Positions 1 to 5,263 are shown, counted from the first letter of the stretch. The stretch: DNA of 5,263 nt from CAYVBJ01 sp964517005 (GCA_964517005.1 CAZFAJ010000140.1:1-5263), one strand, 5' to 3'. Notes: generated from the sequence alone by a model not told the origin. Numbers and translations: made by a program.

Positions 1-24
1 GAGCTGATTATCAAGCTCGCCTGA
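1..24 (+). CDS. Possible C-terminal tail of a plus-strand gene entering from the left edge
   Basis: Frame 1 of the plus strand reads ELIIKLA and then TGA at 22-24. The stop is followed 26 nt later by a strong hairpin with a T-run on the plus strand (49-87), the arrangement expected at the end of a plus-strand gene. Only seven codons are visible, so no function can be given. The alternative is that these bases are plain intergenic DNA: they also form a weak hairpin (GAGCT at 1-5 with AGCTC at 14-18). Confidence is low. Confidence 0.25.
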   Translation, partial: ELIIKLA

Positions 25-48
25 TTCTTGTCTCCATAAAACTAAATC

Positions 49-87
49 AAAAAAAACGCCGGGGGTTTAAATATTCCGGCGTTTTTT
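49..87. terminator. Bidirectional intrinsic terminator between convergent units
   Basis: A perfect 12-bp inverted repeat, AAAAAACGCCGG at 51-62 and CCGGCGTTTTTT at 76-87, encloses a 13-nt AT-rich loop. Read on the plus strand the GC stem is followed by six T (82-87). Read on the minus strand it is followed by eight T (complement of 49-56). It can therefore stop the minus-strand transcript coming from hisA and a plus-strand transcript coming from the left edge. This is the best-supported non-coding feature in the window. Confidence 0.85.
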
Positions 88-164
88 GTACCGATACAAC
101 TTATACCGGCAAAAACAAAAACTTTAACATAGTGTCTTGTCAAGACTAAAGTGGTGGGTGAGAC

Positions 165-200
165 CTGACAGCATACCGGCGTTTTTCCGGTTTCTGTCAG
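165..200. other. Compound hairpin downstream of hisA
   Basis: Two nested perfect arms are visible: CTGACAG (165-171) with CTGTCAG (194-200), and ACCGG (175-179) with CCGGT (187-191). They are separated by a small 3x2 internal loop, and the apex is CGTTTTT (180-186). The hairpin lies in the 25-316 stretch, which holds no gene I can support. No T-run follows on either side, so it is not a standard terminator. It could protect the 3' end of the hisA transcript, or be a remnant or copy of the neighbouring terminator, with which it shares CCGGCGTTTTT. Its role is unknown. Confidence 0.6.
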
Positions 201-316
201 CGTCATTAACTTTGAAAGAAGGTTGCGTAAGACGAAGACCCAACGCTGTAAGATCCAGTAGGTGCTTACAGGTTTCGACCAACATTTCATATTTGACTTA
301 ACACTAGTTGATGTTT

Positions 317-1027
317 TTAAAATCCAGACAGCTCTTCAAGAGAAATTTTGCTTTCGTAGTAAGCTTTTCCCACCACTACGCCGAAAAGATCTTCCCGGCT
401 CAGTTCATTGAGATCATCCATTGAGGATACACCGCCGGAGGCAATCCAGTTAAGGGTTGGAAACTCTTGCTGCATGGTCCGGTACATCCCGACATTTGGA
501 CCAGTTAACATACCATCCCGGCTTATATCCGTGGAGAGTACCGTTTGAAGGCCGGCATCAATCATGGGTTCAAGGAAGTCACTCAGCGGCTCGTCTGAGA
601 TTTCAAGCCATCCGCCATAAGCCATTTTGCCATCTTTCAAATCCAGTCCGAGAATGCAGTTCTGTGGAAAGTCACGGATTGCTTGCAGCCACTCGCTCTT
701 TTTTTTGACGGCCATAGACGAACAGATAACCCCGGTTATCCCGGCATTCAGCAACAGCTCAATATCTTCCCTTGATCTTATTCCGCCACCGGTCTGCACC
801 GAGATCCCTAAATCGTCAATAATTTCACGGATAATGGAAAGATTTTCAAAATCCCCGGACTTTGCACCGTTCAAATCCACGATGTGGATGTGATCGAAAC
901 CAGCTTTTTGAAAACCGGCTGCGAGCCGGACCGGATTCTCGCTGTAGATAGTTTTTTTTTGATAATTGCCTTTTTCAAGACGCACCGCCTGCCCGTTGAG
1001 CAGATCGATTGCCGGAATAATTTTCAT
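317..1027 (-). CDS. hisA: HisA, ProFAR isomerase of histidine biosynthesis
   Basis: This is a complete 236-residue (beta-alpha)8 barrel of normal family length. HisA catalyses the Amadori rearrangement of ProFAR to PRFAR, the step before HisF/HisH in cytosolic histidine synthesis. Visible hallmarks are the N-terminal KIIPAIDLLNG with catalytic Asp8, HIVDLNGAKSG near 47-58, the phosphate-binding TGGGIR (79-84), the second catalytic acid in LGLDLKDGKMAYGGW (Asp129), TDISRDGM (166-173) with Thr166, and SGGV (197-200) followed by VVGKAYY (218-224). The loop usually reading IIGT or similar is ICSSMA (101-106), a mild departure. Start is ATG at 1025-1027 with no clear Shine-Dalgarno. It follows the Gfo/Idh-like gene by 55 nt on the same strand and is probably co-transcribed with it. 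It is the last gene before the terminator at 49-87. No other his gene is in the window. Confidence 0.97.
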   Translation of the reverse strand: MKIIPAIDLLNGQAVRLEKGNYQKKTIYSENPVRLAAGFQKAGFDHIHIVDLNGAKSGDFENLSIIREIIDDLGISVQTGGGIRSREDIELLLNAGITGVICSSMAVKKKSEWLQAIRDFPQNCILGLDLKDGKMAYGGWLEISDEPLSDFLEPMIDAGLQTVLSTDISRDGMLTGPNVGMYRTMQQEFPTLNWIASGGVSSMDDLNELSREDLFGVVVGKAYYESKISLEELSGF

Positions 1028-1082
1028 GAATTGTCTGGTATGTTAACTTGATATTTTATTTGCGAAGAAAGATAAGCAAATT

Positions 1083-1928
1083 TTACTGCTTTGATAGCAA
1101 ATGATCTATTTGTTTAGCTGTTTTGGCAGTTTCAAGAGCAGAAAATGGATCGAACAGTGTTTGAGTATTTAGCTGAATAGATTTCAGAAACTGGATGATG
1201 GATAGTTCGGCAGTTTTGGATGCATCAAACGATTTTCCCGTATTGTGAAAAAACCCGTTTTCATTTTTCGTGACCTTCACAATCTGGGTTAAAACATTGC
1301 AATCAAGCAGCTGATTATTTCCTGTGATGATGCGTCTGTGAGCTTGATCCTTTCCAATAGATAAATAGAGAAGGGAAGCAGACCCTCCATAGACAAATTT
1401 GATAAAAAGCTGAATGCCGCAGGGCATCTTGTCAATGGAAAGCAGCGCGGGATCAATACGATTAATTTTTGATCCCATCCAGTTCACGATAAATGCAAGC
1501 TCATCTACCCAGTGATCGCGAAACCCGAGGGATGAGGCCCGGTAATCAGTCCGGCTCTCCTCCTTTAAAATCTGGACAAAGTCAGGCTTTTTCACCTGCT
1601 GTTTAAGCCATAATGTAGATGGCGCCAGGGAAGGCCAGTGCGAAAACTGTACGTGAACAGTGGCCTCCTGTGAGGCGTGATATATTTTTTCAAGTTCTTT
1701 AATATCAGAGGGCAATCTTGAAATCATGTAGGTGTGATAACCTCTGCGGATCAGTTCCAGGAGAGAAGAGCAGTTGGAACTTGTATCGTCAATTAATACG
1801 CAGGCATCTACACTCTTGATCTCCTGAATTCTCGGAACAATTACCACCTCTTCAATCGAGGAGAGCGTTCTGAGATGTTTTTCCCACGTGAGAGCCCGCT
1901 TTGCGTCACCGATAATACCTATTTTCAT
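1083..1928 (-). CDS. Divergent Gfo/Idh/MocA-like oxidoreductase family protein
   Basis: The protein has 281 residues, shorter than the roughly 330-380 usual for this family. The N-terminal Rossmann start KIGIIGDAKRALTWEKHL (2-19) resembles the family's GxGxxA..H opening but is altered. The second half matches the family pattern: residues 138-152 (DHWVDELAFIVNWMG) align with the usual DxGxHxxDxxxxLxG segment, and the end (238-278) resembles the ELxxFxxxI...P...AL.T...A.. helix region. The EKP signature, which normally carries the catalytic Lys, is replaced by SRLPSD (70-75), and the expected active-site His is Asp142. These losses suggest it may bind a nucleotide or sugar without the normal redox chemistry, or may have drifted in function; this is inference. 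Start is ATG at 1926-1928 with no strong Shine-Dalgarno. It precedes hisA by 55 nt and likely shares a transcript with it. The substrate is unknown. Confidence 0.7.
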   Translation of the reverse strand: MKIGIIGDAKRALTWEKHLRTLSSIEEVVIVPRIQEIKSVDACVLIDDTSSNCSSLLELIRRGYHTYMISRLPSDIKELEKIYHASQEATVHVQFSHWPSLAPSTLWLKQQVKKPDFVQILKEESRTDYRASSLGFRDHWVDELAFIVNWMGSKINRIDPALLSIDKMPCGIQLFIKFVYGGSASLLYLSIGKDQAHRRIITGNNQLLDCNVLTQIVKVTKNENGFFHNTGKSFDASKTAELSIIQFLKSIQLNTQTLFDPFSALETAKTAKQIDHLLSKQ

Positions 1929-2049
1929 GGAATGATATTAGGATAGAAATTATGAAACCCGAAAGTTCAAGGATAATAAAAAATATTGAATAATTTTTCT
2001 CTCTAAAGAAGCAGCGGCTTTATCGGGATAGAACAATTGACAATGAAAA

Positions 2050-2232
2050 TCATTCAGGCATAATCAAAGCCAGGATAAAATAGAGAAGCACCATGGTTCC
2101 AAAGGATGAAAATACAAGAATGAGAAAGAGGATGCGAACAATGGTTGCGTCCCATCCCATATACTCGGCGAAGCCGCCGCACACACCGGCAATCATCTTA
2201 TCGGTACGTGATTTTTTTAGTTTTGCTGGCAT
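2050..2232 (-). CDS. PspC-domain small membrane protein
   Basis: This 60-residue protein is almost entirely one PspC domain. A basic N-terminus (PAKLKKSRTDK) leads into MIAGVCGGFAEYMGWD (13-28), the family signature, then a hydrophobic segment at about 33-58 ending in LALIMPE. PspC proteins sit in the inner membrane. In enterobacteria PspC takes part in phage-shock/envelope-stress signalling, but short stand-alone versions like this are widespread and mostly uncharacterised. I chose the ATG at 2230-2232 because AAAAGGA ends 7 nt upstream; a longer reading would start at a TTG at 2251-2253, upstream of that ribosome-binding site, and add seven residues. A 12-bp palindrome lies further upstream. 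The gene is 153 nt downstream of the M56 protease gene on the same strand, so co-transcription is possible but not shown. Confidence 0.88.
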   Translation of the reverse strand: MPAKLKKSRTDKMIAGVCGGFAEYMGWDATIVRILFLILVFSSFGTMVLLYFILALIMPE

Positions 2233-2239
2233 ATCTATG

Positions 2240-2246
2240 TCCTTTT
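2240..2246 (-). promoter_or_regulatory. Ribosome binding site deciding the PspC start
   Basis: On the minus strand this reads AAAAGGA with a 7-nt spacer to the ATG at 2230-2232. It lies inside the first codons of the longer TTG-initiated reading, which argues for the shorter 60-residue protein. It is one of only two clear Shine-Dalgarno sequences in the window. Confidence 0.7.
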
Positions 2247-2259
2247 GTCTCAACTTATT

Positions 2260-2271
2260 TTGTAATTACAA
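2260..2271. promoter_or_regulatory. Perfect 12-bp palindrome TTGTAATTACAA upstream of the PspC gene
   Basis: The sequence is self-complementary over all 12 bases and its near edge is 27 nt upstream of the chosen PspC start, in the expected promoter or leader zone. It could be an operator for a dimeric regulator. The half-sites (TGTA, TACA) recall those of BlaI/MecI operators, but the order is reversed relative to the known TACA-NN-TGTA arrangement, so assignment to the local repressor is speculative. In an AT-rich spacer a 12-bp palindrome can also arise by chance. Confidence 0.3.
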
Positions 2272-2385
2272 TAGAAGCGTACGGAAGTCAGTGAAAAAGG
2301 TTACAATCTTACTAAAAAAATCCGGTAAATAAAATATTGATTTCGAAGTTTCAGGCTTTAGCCCAATTGGAATACTATATATTTT

Positions 2386-4074
2386 TTAATCTTCTCGATT
2401 TAACTGGAACACAAAAGGCAAACTAAACTGTACTCGAACAGGTTCTCCGCGCTGATAGCCCGGTTTAAACTTGGCTTGTTTCACAGCATTCAGTGCTTCC
2501 TCATCAGCACCGCCGCCGATACCCCTGATTACTCTTGGATTTTCCACATCGCCGTTTTCATTTACGATAAACTGAACATACACACGGCCTTCAATCCCCG
2601 CCTCACGCGCCTCATCCGGGTAGCTGATTTTCTTCTGGAGCTCAGCCAGCCCGCCGATCAGTTCGGGCATCTCTTCAACCACTACGAAAAAGTTATTGTC
2701 TTGATTAGCTGTTATGTTATTTGGATTTTTATCTGGCATTTTTAATCCAAAAGTATCAAACGTTTTCTTCATTCCGGGCGAATTTGATTTGAGGCGTACA
2801 GTAATGGCACCGTGGTTGGCACGTTCGCCGAATTTTTCGATTGCAGATTCCCCCTTATATACGTTGATAGATTCAATATCCTCCGGGTGGATCTGCCTCA
2901 GCTGCTCCATTTTTTCAAGATTGGCATCTGTGGTCTGGGGATCTCCCATAAAAAGTGTGATTTCATGATGGCCGCGGGTTCCTTCTACGTCATAATCTGC
3001 CATCATATTGAGATCTTCATCATCCAGGATATTGTGCTGCTGTAAATCAGTACAGGCCATAAAAAGTGCTAAAATGACTAAAATTGTCATGAATGAGGCA
3101 AGGCTCAGTTTGGCCGGAGTGTGTCGTTTTGCTTGGGATTTCATCATATCTACTCGTTTTTTAAGGTTGGAGGATTCACGTGCCATTCCAACAGCTGTTG
3201 GCGCAGCAGCGGACTGCTCAAAATTTTTGTAAGGAATCAGTTCAAGTAATACGGATGCATATCTTTTTTTCGAGATATCCGTATCGGAAAGAACATCACT
3301 GTCGATCCGCATCTCGCGATAGTCGAGAATTTGGCGGAAAAGCAGATGAACTAAAGGATGTATCCAAAACAAGGCTCTTGTAAGGATCAGAAAGTGATGA
3401 ACCAGATAATCTCTGTGCCGGATGTGAAGCAATTCATGGCGAAGAACCATATTCAGCTTTACAGTATCCCTGAAAAGCGATTCGGGAAGTATAATCACCG
3501 GCCGCCGGTAGCCAAATGTAAAGGGTATAAGCGGTGTATTTGCAATTCCCAGCTGAACCGGCTGCTCTGAAAAAGCCGATAGTTTTTTATTCTTTCCGGA
3601 TACGCAGTCAAATGCCTGTATATTTTTTAATGCAACGGACGATGTGAGCTTACTGAGACGGTATCTCTCAAAAAGGTATCCCGAAAGCAAGAATAGAAAG
3701 CCTGCACTGTAGAAAGCAATAGCCACGAAAACAATATTTGCAAGAGTTAAAAAAGATGAGCCGGCAGTACTGCTTGCTGAAAGAGTTAGTTCAACCGGTG
3801 ACTGGATGACAAGAAGCTTATAAGCAGATGCAGAACCCTCAGAGTGGGTTTGCAGCCATTCGGCTAATTCGATCAGTCCGGTGATCATCAATCCGGCGGG
3901 CAGGGCCAGGAAAAGCCCGAGCCTGATGTGATAGTGGTAATGTACATGCAGCTTGCCGGCGTACTTTAGAGCAAACAGAACCGGAATTGCGAGAAGCGTC
4001 CAGATAAGTACCGGTGGCCAGATGGAGGTTCCGGCAGAAAATAAATACTCACTGATTCCGGTCATATCAAACAT
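2386..4074 (-). CDS. M56-family BlaR1/MecR1-like sensor protease with TonB C-terminal domain
   Basis: This is a 562-residue integral membrane zinc protease. Hydrophobic segments lie at about 19-38, 51-71, 110-134 and 324-340. The cytoplasmic protease region has FGYRRPVIILPESL (187-200), the zinc motif HELLH (213-217) and a likely third ligand Glu254 in DYREMRIDSD. In this family the protease inactivates its partner BlaI-type repressor after sensing an envelope signal. After the last membrane segment, the presumed periplasmic part has a plug-like stretch (400-428, around IESINVYKGESAIEKFGE) like the TonB-receptor plug motif. A TonB C-terminal domain follows (about 484-558: YPDEAREAGIEGRV, then FKPGY and LPFVFQL). 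A penicillin-binding sensor domain like that of staphylococcal BlaR1 is absent. Start is ATG at 4072-4074, 2 nt after the repressor stop and 6 nt after GGAGGA. A TTG two codons earlier would touch that site directly and is less likely. The signal sensed is unknown. Confidence 0.92.
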   Translation of the reverse strand: MFDMTGISEYLFSAGTSIWPPVLIWTLLAIPVLFALKYAGKLHVHYHYHIRLGLFLALPAGLMITGLIELAEWLQTHSEGSASAYKLLVIQSPVELTLSASSTAGSSFLTLANIVFVAIAFYSAGFLFLLSGYLFERYRLSKLTSSVALKNIQAFDCVSGKNKKLSAFSEQPVQLGIANTPLIPFTFGYRRPVIILPESLFRDTVKLNMVLRHELLHIRHRDYLVHHFLILTRALFWIHPLVHLLFRQILDYREMRIDSDVLSDTDISKKRYASVLLELIPYKNFEQSAAAPTAVGMARESSNLKKRVDMMKSQAKRHTPAKLSLASFMTILVILALFMACTDLQQHNILDDEDLNMMADYDVEGTRGHHEITLFMGDPQTTDANLEKMEQLRQIHPEDIESINVYKGESAIEKFGERANHGAITVRLKSNSPGMKKTFDTFGLKMPDKNPNNITANQDNNFFVVVEEMPELIGGLAELQKKISYPDEAREAGIEGRVYVQFIVNENGDVENPRVIRGIGGGADEEALNAVKQAKFKPGYQRGEPVRVQFSLPFVFQLNRED

Positions 4075-4076
4075 GA

Positions 4077-4454
4077 TCAATCCTCCATTTCATCAATCGA
4101 TTTTCGGATATCCTGCTTCTCTTTTTCAGTCAGTTGTTCATTTTGAATCAGAGTCTGAATAAGGGCAGAAGATGAGCCGTGAAAAACTTTATCAATAAGT
4201 CTGTTGATCAGGAAAAACCGTACATCTTCAGGTTGCTTCGCCGGACTGTAAATATAAGCCAGTCCTTTTTTATTGTACTTTAAATATCCTTTATCAGCCA
4301 GGTTTTTCATAACTGTCATTACGGTTGTATAAGCCACTTTCCTGTTTTGCAGTATTCGTTCTTGTACATCTGCCACGGAAGCCTCGCCTAAATCCCAAAC
4401 ATGATGCAGAATCTCCATTTCAGTTTCGCCGAGGGGTGTAAGTGATTTTCTCAT
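4077..4454 (-). CDS. BlaI/MecI-family winged-helix transcriptional repressor
   Basis: The protein has 125 residues, the usual size for this family. It opens with LTPLGETEMEILHHVWDLGEA (5-25) and has the family winged-helix core: VADVQERI (27-34), recognition-helix region VAYTTVMTVMKNLADKGYL (40-58) and the wing KYNKKGLAYIYSP (59-71). The C-terminal half (about 75-125) is the helical dimerisation part and ends in an acidic tail. Such repressors bind operators as dimers and are inactivated by the cognate M56 membrane protease, which is encoded immediately downstream with a 2-nt gap. The preserved pair supports a working switch. Start is ATG at 4452-4454; no Shine-Dalgarno is visible, but two copies of a 9-bp repeat sit at and just upstream of the start. 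No beta-lactamase gene is present, so I avoid the symbol blaI: the regulon is unknown. Confidence 0.94.
   Translation of the reverse strand: MRKSLTPLGETEMEILHHVWDLGEASVADVQERILQNRKVAYTTVMTVMKNLADKGYLKYNKKGLAYIYSPAKQPEDVRFFLINRLIDKVFHGSSSALIQTLIQNEQLTEKEKQDIRKSIDEMED
4081..4086 (-). promoter_or_regulatory. Strong ribosome binding site for the M56 protease inside the repressor gene
   Basis: The minus strand reads GGAGGA with a 6-nt spacer to the ATG at 4072-4074. It lies within the last codons of the repressor gene. It suggests tight translational coupling and selects the ATG over the TTG at 4078-4080. Confidence 0.75.
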
Positions 4455-4482
4455 AGTATTAAAATTATATGTTTAGTATTAA
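4454..4482. promoter_or_regulatory. Direct repeat TAGTATTAA at 20-bp spacing, candidate repressor operator
   Basis: Two identical 9-bp copies are at 4454-4462 and 4474-4482, starting 20 bp apart, close to two turns of the DNA helix. They fill most of the 44-bp gap between the TIGR00725-type gene and the repressor start, and the first copy includes one base of the repressor start codon. A regulator bound here would sit over the promoter or start of its own operon. Against this, known BlaI/MecI operators are inverted rather than direct repeats, and the spacer is very AT-rich. A TATAAT hexamer (minus strand, 4469-4464) lies between the copies. Confidence 0.4.
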
Positions 4483-4498
4483 TTAAGTAGTTTTAAAT

Positions 4499-5011
4499 TT
4501 AAAAGTCAAGAGAATTTTGATTTTCTAAATTTTTAAATGACCATTTCATCAATTTATCGACATCGCTTCCAAAGTAGATAGCGCCGGAGGAGAGGCGGCT
4601 GAAAAACATGAAATCCTGCTTATCCATACAGATAAATCCGGTTGGTTTTCCGAATTTCAAAGCCAGGCTGGCTTCAGATGTGGTACCAAGACCCATGCCG
4701 CAAACAATCACAATATCGGAAGACAAAATATTAATGATATTTCTTGCACCGCCAAACCCGGTTCTGATGGGGATGGTAACGAAGGGTGAAATATCTGTTA
4801 AACCAGATGAAGGCAGAACACCGATAACGATTCCGTTTTCAGCAGCAGCTCCCTTGGAGGCTTCATTCATCACCCCGGCTTTTCGTCCGCCTGTAAGAAG
4901 AATGCAGTTCTTTTTTGCGATTTGACGGCCAATTTCAAATGCTGTCTTCAGTACATCCTCAGAATCAGGATTCCCCGGCCCCATTACTCCTATAATCGAT
5001 TTTCTTTTCAT
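4499..5011 (-). CDS. TIGR00725/LOG-like Rossmann-fold (SLOG) protein
   Basis: The protein has 170 residues, typical of the TIGR00725 family, which is related to the lysine-decarboxylase-like LOG and DprA folds. Visible motifs are IGVMGPG (7-13), the glycine-rich LLTGGRKAGVMNEASKGA (38-55), a middle IGVLPS (63-68), TGFGGARNIINILSSD (84-99) and CGMGLGTTSEASLAL (104-118). The last corresponds to the GGxGTxxE nucleotide/phosphoribosyl site of LOG proteins. It therefore probably binds a nucleotide or nucleotide-derived ligand in the cytoplasm. Whether it has LOG phosphoribohydrolase activity is not clear, as the family is largely uncharacterised. Start is ATG at 5009-5011, without a good Shine-Dalgarno. 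It lies 44 nt upstream of the repressor gene on the same strand, either at the head of that unit or as a separate gene ahead of it. Confidence 0.85.
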   Translation of the reverse strand: MKRKSIIGVMGPGNPDSEDVLKTAFEIGRQIAKKNCILLTGGRKAGVMNEASKGAAAENGIVIGVLPSSGLTDISPFVTIPIRTGFGGARNIINILSSDIVIVCGMGLGTTSEASLALKFGKPTGFICMDKQDFMFFSRLSSGAIYFGSDVDKLMKWSFKNLENQNSLDF

Positions 5012-5159
5012 TGTTGTTCTATAATTTTCATTCGTTATTTAGTTTTTATAATAGGAGATATAAGTAAAATAACACAGCTTTTAAAAATGTAAACAGGGAA
5101 ACTGTCGGGGTTGCACTACCGGTAACAGATTTAAAAATGTGTGAATTCAGGCATTAAGT

Positions 5160-5226
5160 GGTGTGTTCGATGAGAGCGTGAAGCAGGAAACCGGATCTGA
5201 TCCAGTTAAACGTAATGGGACACACC
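5160..5226. other. Structured non-coding stretch with long-range closing stem
   Basis: GGTGTGTTC (5160-5168) can pair with GGACACACC (5218-5226) over nine positions, one of them a T-G wobble, closing a 49-nt interior. Inside, GGAT (5193-5196) and ATCC (5200-5203) form a small hairpin with partly paired flanks (AC at 5190-5191 with GT at 5205-5206). GTTAAAC occurs inside it (5205-5211) and again just outside (5231-5237). The stretch is richer in GC than the AT-rich DNA at 5012-5100. The whole 5012-5263 spacer has no gene I can support. It may be a structured RNA, a repeat family member or the edge of a mobile element; I do not recognise it. Confidence 0.4.
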
Positions 5227-5241
5227 CCTCGTTAAACTCAT

Positions 5242-5254
5242 CCGGCTTTGCCGG
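5242..5254. repeat. Short GC hairpin near the right edge (REP-like)
   Basis: CCGGC (5242-5246) pairs with GCCGG (5250-5254) around a TTT loop. No T-run follows (TTCGCCTGA), so it is not a typical terminator. Short GC hairpins of this look are common as dispersed intergenic repeats, but a repeat family cannot be shown from one copy. The window ends 9 nt further on, so the full element may be cut off. Confidence 0.4.
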
Positions 5255-5263
5255 TTCGCCTGA

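Noticed and set aside
124..285. 53-codon minus-strand open frame (starts MLVETCKHLLDLTALG) in the hisA 3' spacer
   Set aside because: It looks slightly more protein-like, but it has no ribosome-binding site, overlaps the compound hairpin and matches no family I recognise. A homology search giving several conserved matches would revive it.
42..290. 82-codon minus-strand open frame downstream of hisA
   Set aside because: It runs through the terminator hairpin and the compound hairpin, has no Shine-Dalgarno, and its translation shows no domain pattern.
2251..2253. TTG as start of the PspC gene (67 residues)
   Set aside because: It lies upstream of the clear AAAAGGA site, which serves the ATG at 2230-2232.
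4464..4469. TATAAT (minus strand) as the repressor promoter -10
   Set aside because: It would place the transcript start almost on the ATG, no matching -35 is present, and such hexamers are expected by chance in this AT-rich spacer.
4608..4925. 105-codon plus-strand open frame
   Set aside because: It is antisense to the well-supported TIGR00725-type gene, whose motifs account for this DNA.
5160..5226. Group II intron or attC-like recombination site
   Set aside because: The GTGTG start and the GTTAAAC boxes recall these elements, but there is no recognisable domain V, no reverse transcriptase, and no correctly oriented RYYYAAC partner box.
5147..5263. Minus-strand frame open from the right edge to a TGA (38 codons, ending SSNTPLNA)
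   Set aside because: It could be the tail of a gene beyond the edge, but it coincides with the inverted repeats and hairpin, which explain the sequence at least as well. Sequence to the right would decide.

Overview
The window looks like chromosomal DNA from the Bacteroidota/Balneolota side of the tree. The main clue is a BlaR1-type membrane peptidase that carries a TonB-dependent-receptor plug-like segment and a TonB C-terminal domain, an arrangement typical of those phyla. AT-rich spacers, moderate GC and mostly weak Shine-Dalgarno sequences fit this. The assignment is an inference; no rRNA or other marker is present. All six confident genes lie on the minus strand, so transcription runs from right to left.

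Layout in transcription order. 5263-5012: gene-free, with a GC-richer structured stretch at 5160-5254. 5011-4499: Rossmann-like TIGR00725/LOG-type (SLOG) nucleotide-binding protein. 4498-4455: short spacer with a 9-bp direct repeat repeated at 20-bp spacing, abutting the next start codon. 4454-4077: BlaI/MecI-family winged-helix repressor. 4074-2386: M56 (BlaR1/MecR1-like) sensor peptidase of 562 residues with a C-terminal TonB domain, starting 2 nt after the repressor stop. 2232-2050: 60-residue PspC-domain membrane protein. 1928-1083: divergent, short Gfo/Idh/MocA-like protein that lacks the usual catalytic motifs. 1027-317: hisA. 316-25: gene-free, with a compound hairpin and a strong bidirectional terminator. 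A possible plus-strand gene enters from the left edge and stops at base 24.

How the genes fit together. The repressor and M56 protease form a classic two-component proteolytic switch: the membrane sensor is activated, its cytoplasmic HELLH zinc protease acts, and the repressor leaves its operator. No beta-lactamase is in the window, so the target regulon is elsewhere or is something other than resistance. PspC downstream is also membrane-linked and may share an envelope-stress theme. The Gfo/Idh-like gene and hisA form a probable two-gene unit ending at the terminator; hisA is separated from the other histidine genes, at least within this window.

No unmistakably new biological system is visible. 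The points most worth a second look are the domain arrangement of the sensor protease, the repeat at the repressor start, the degenerate oxidoreductase beside hisA, and the structured non-coding stretches at both ends.
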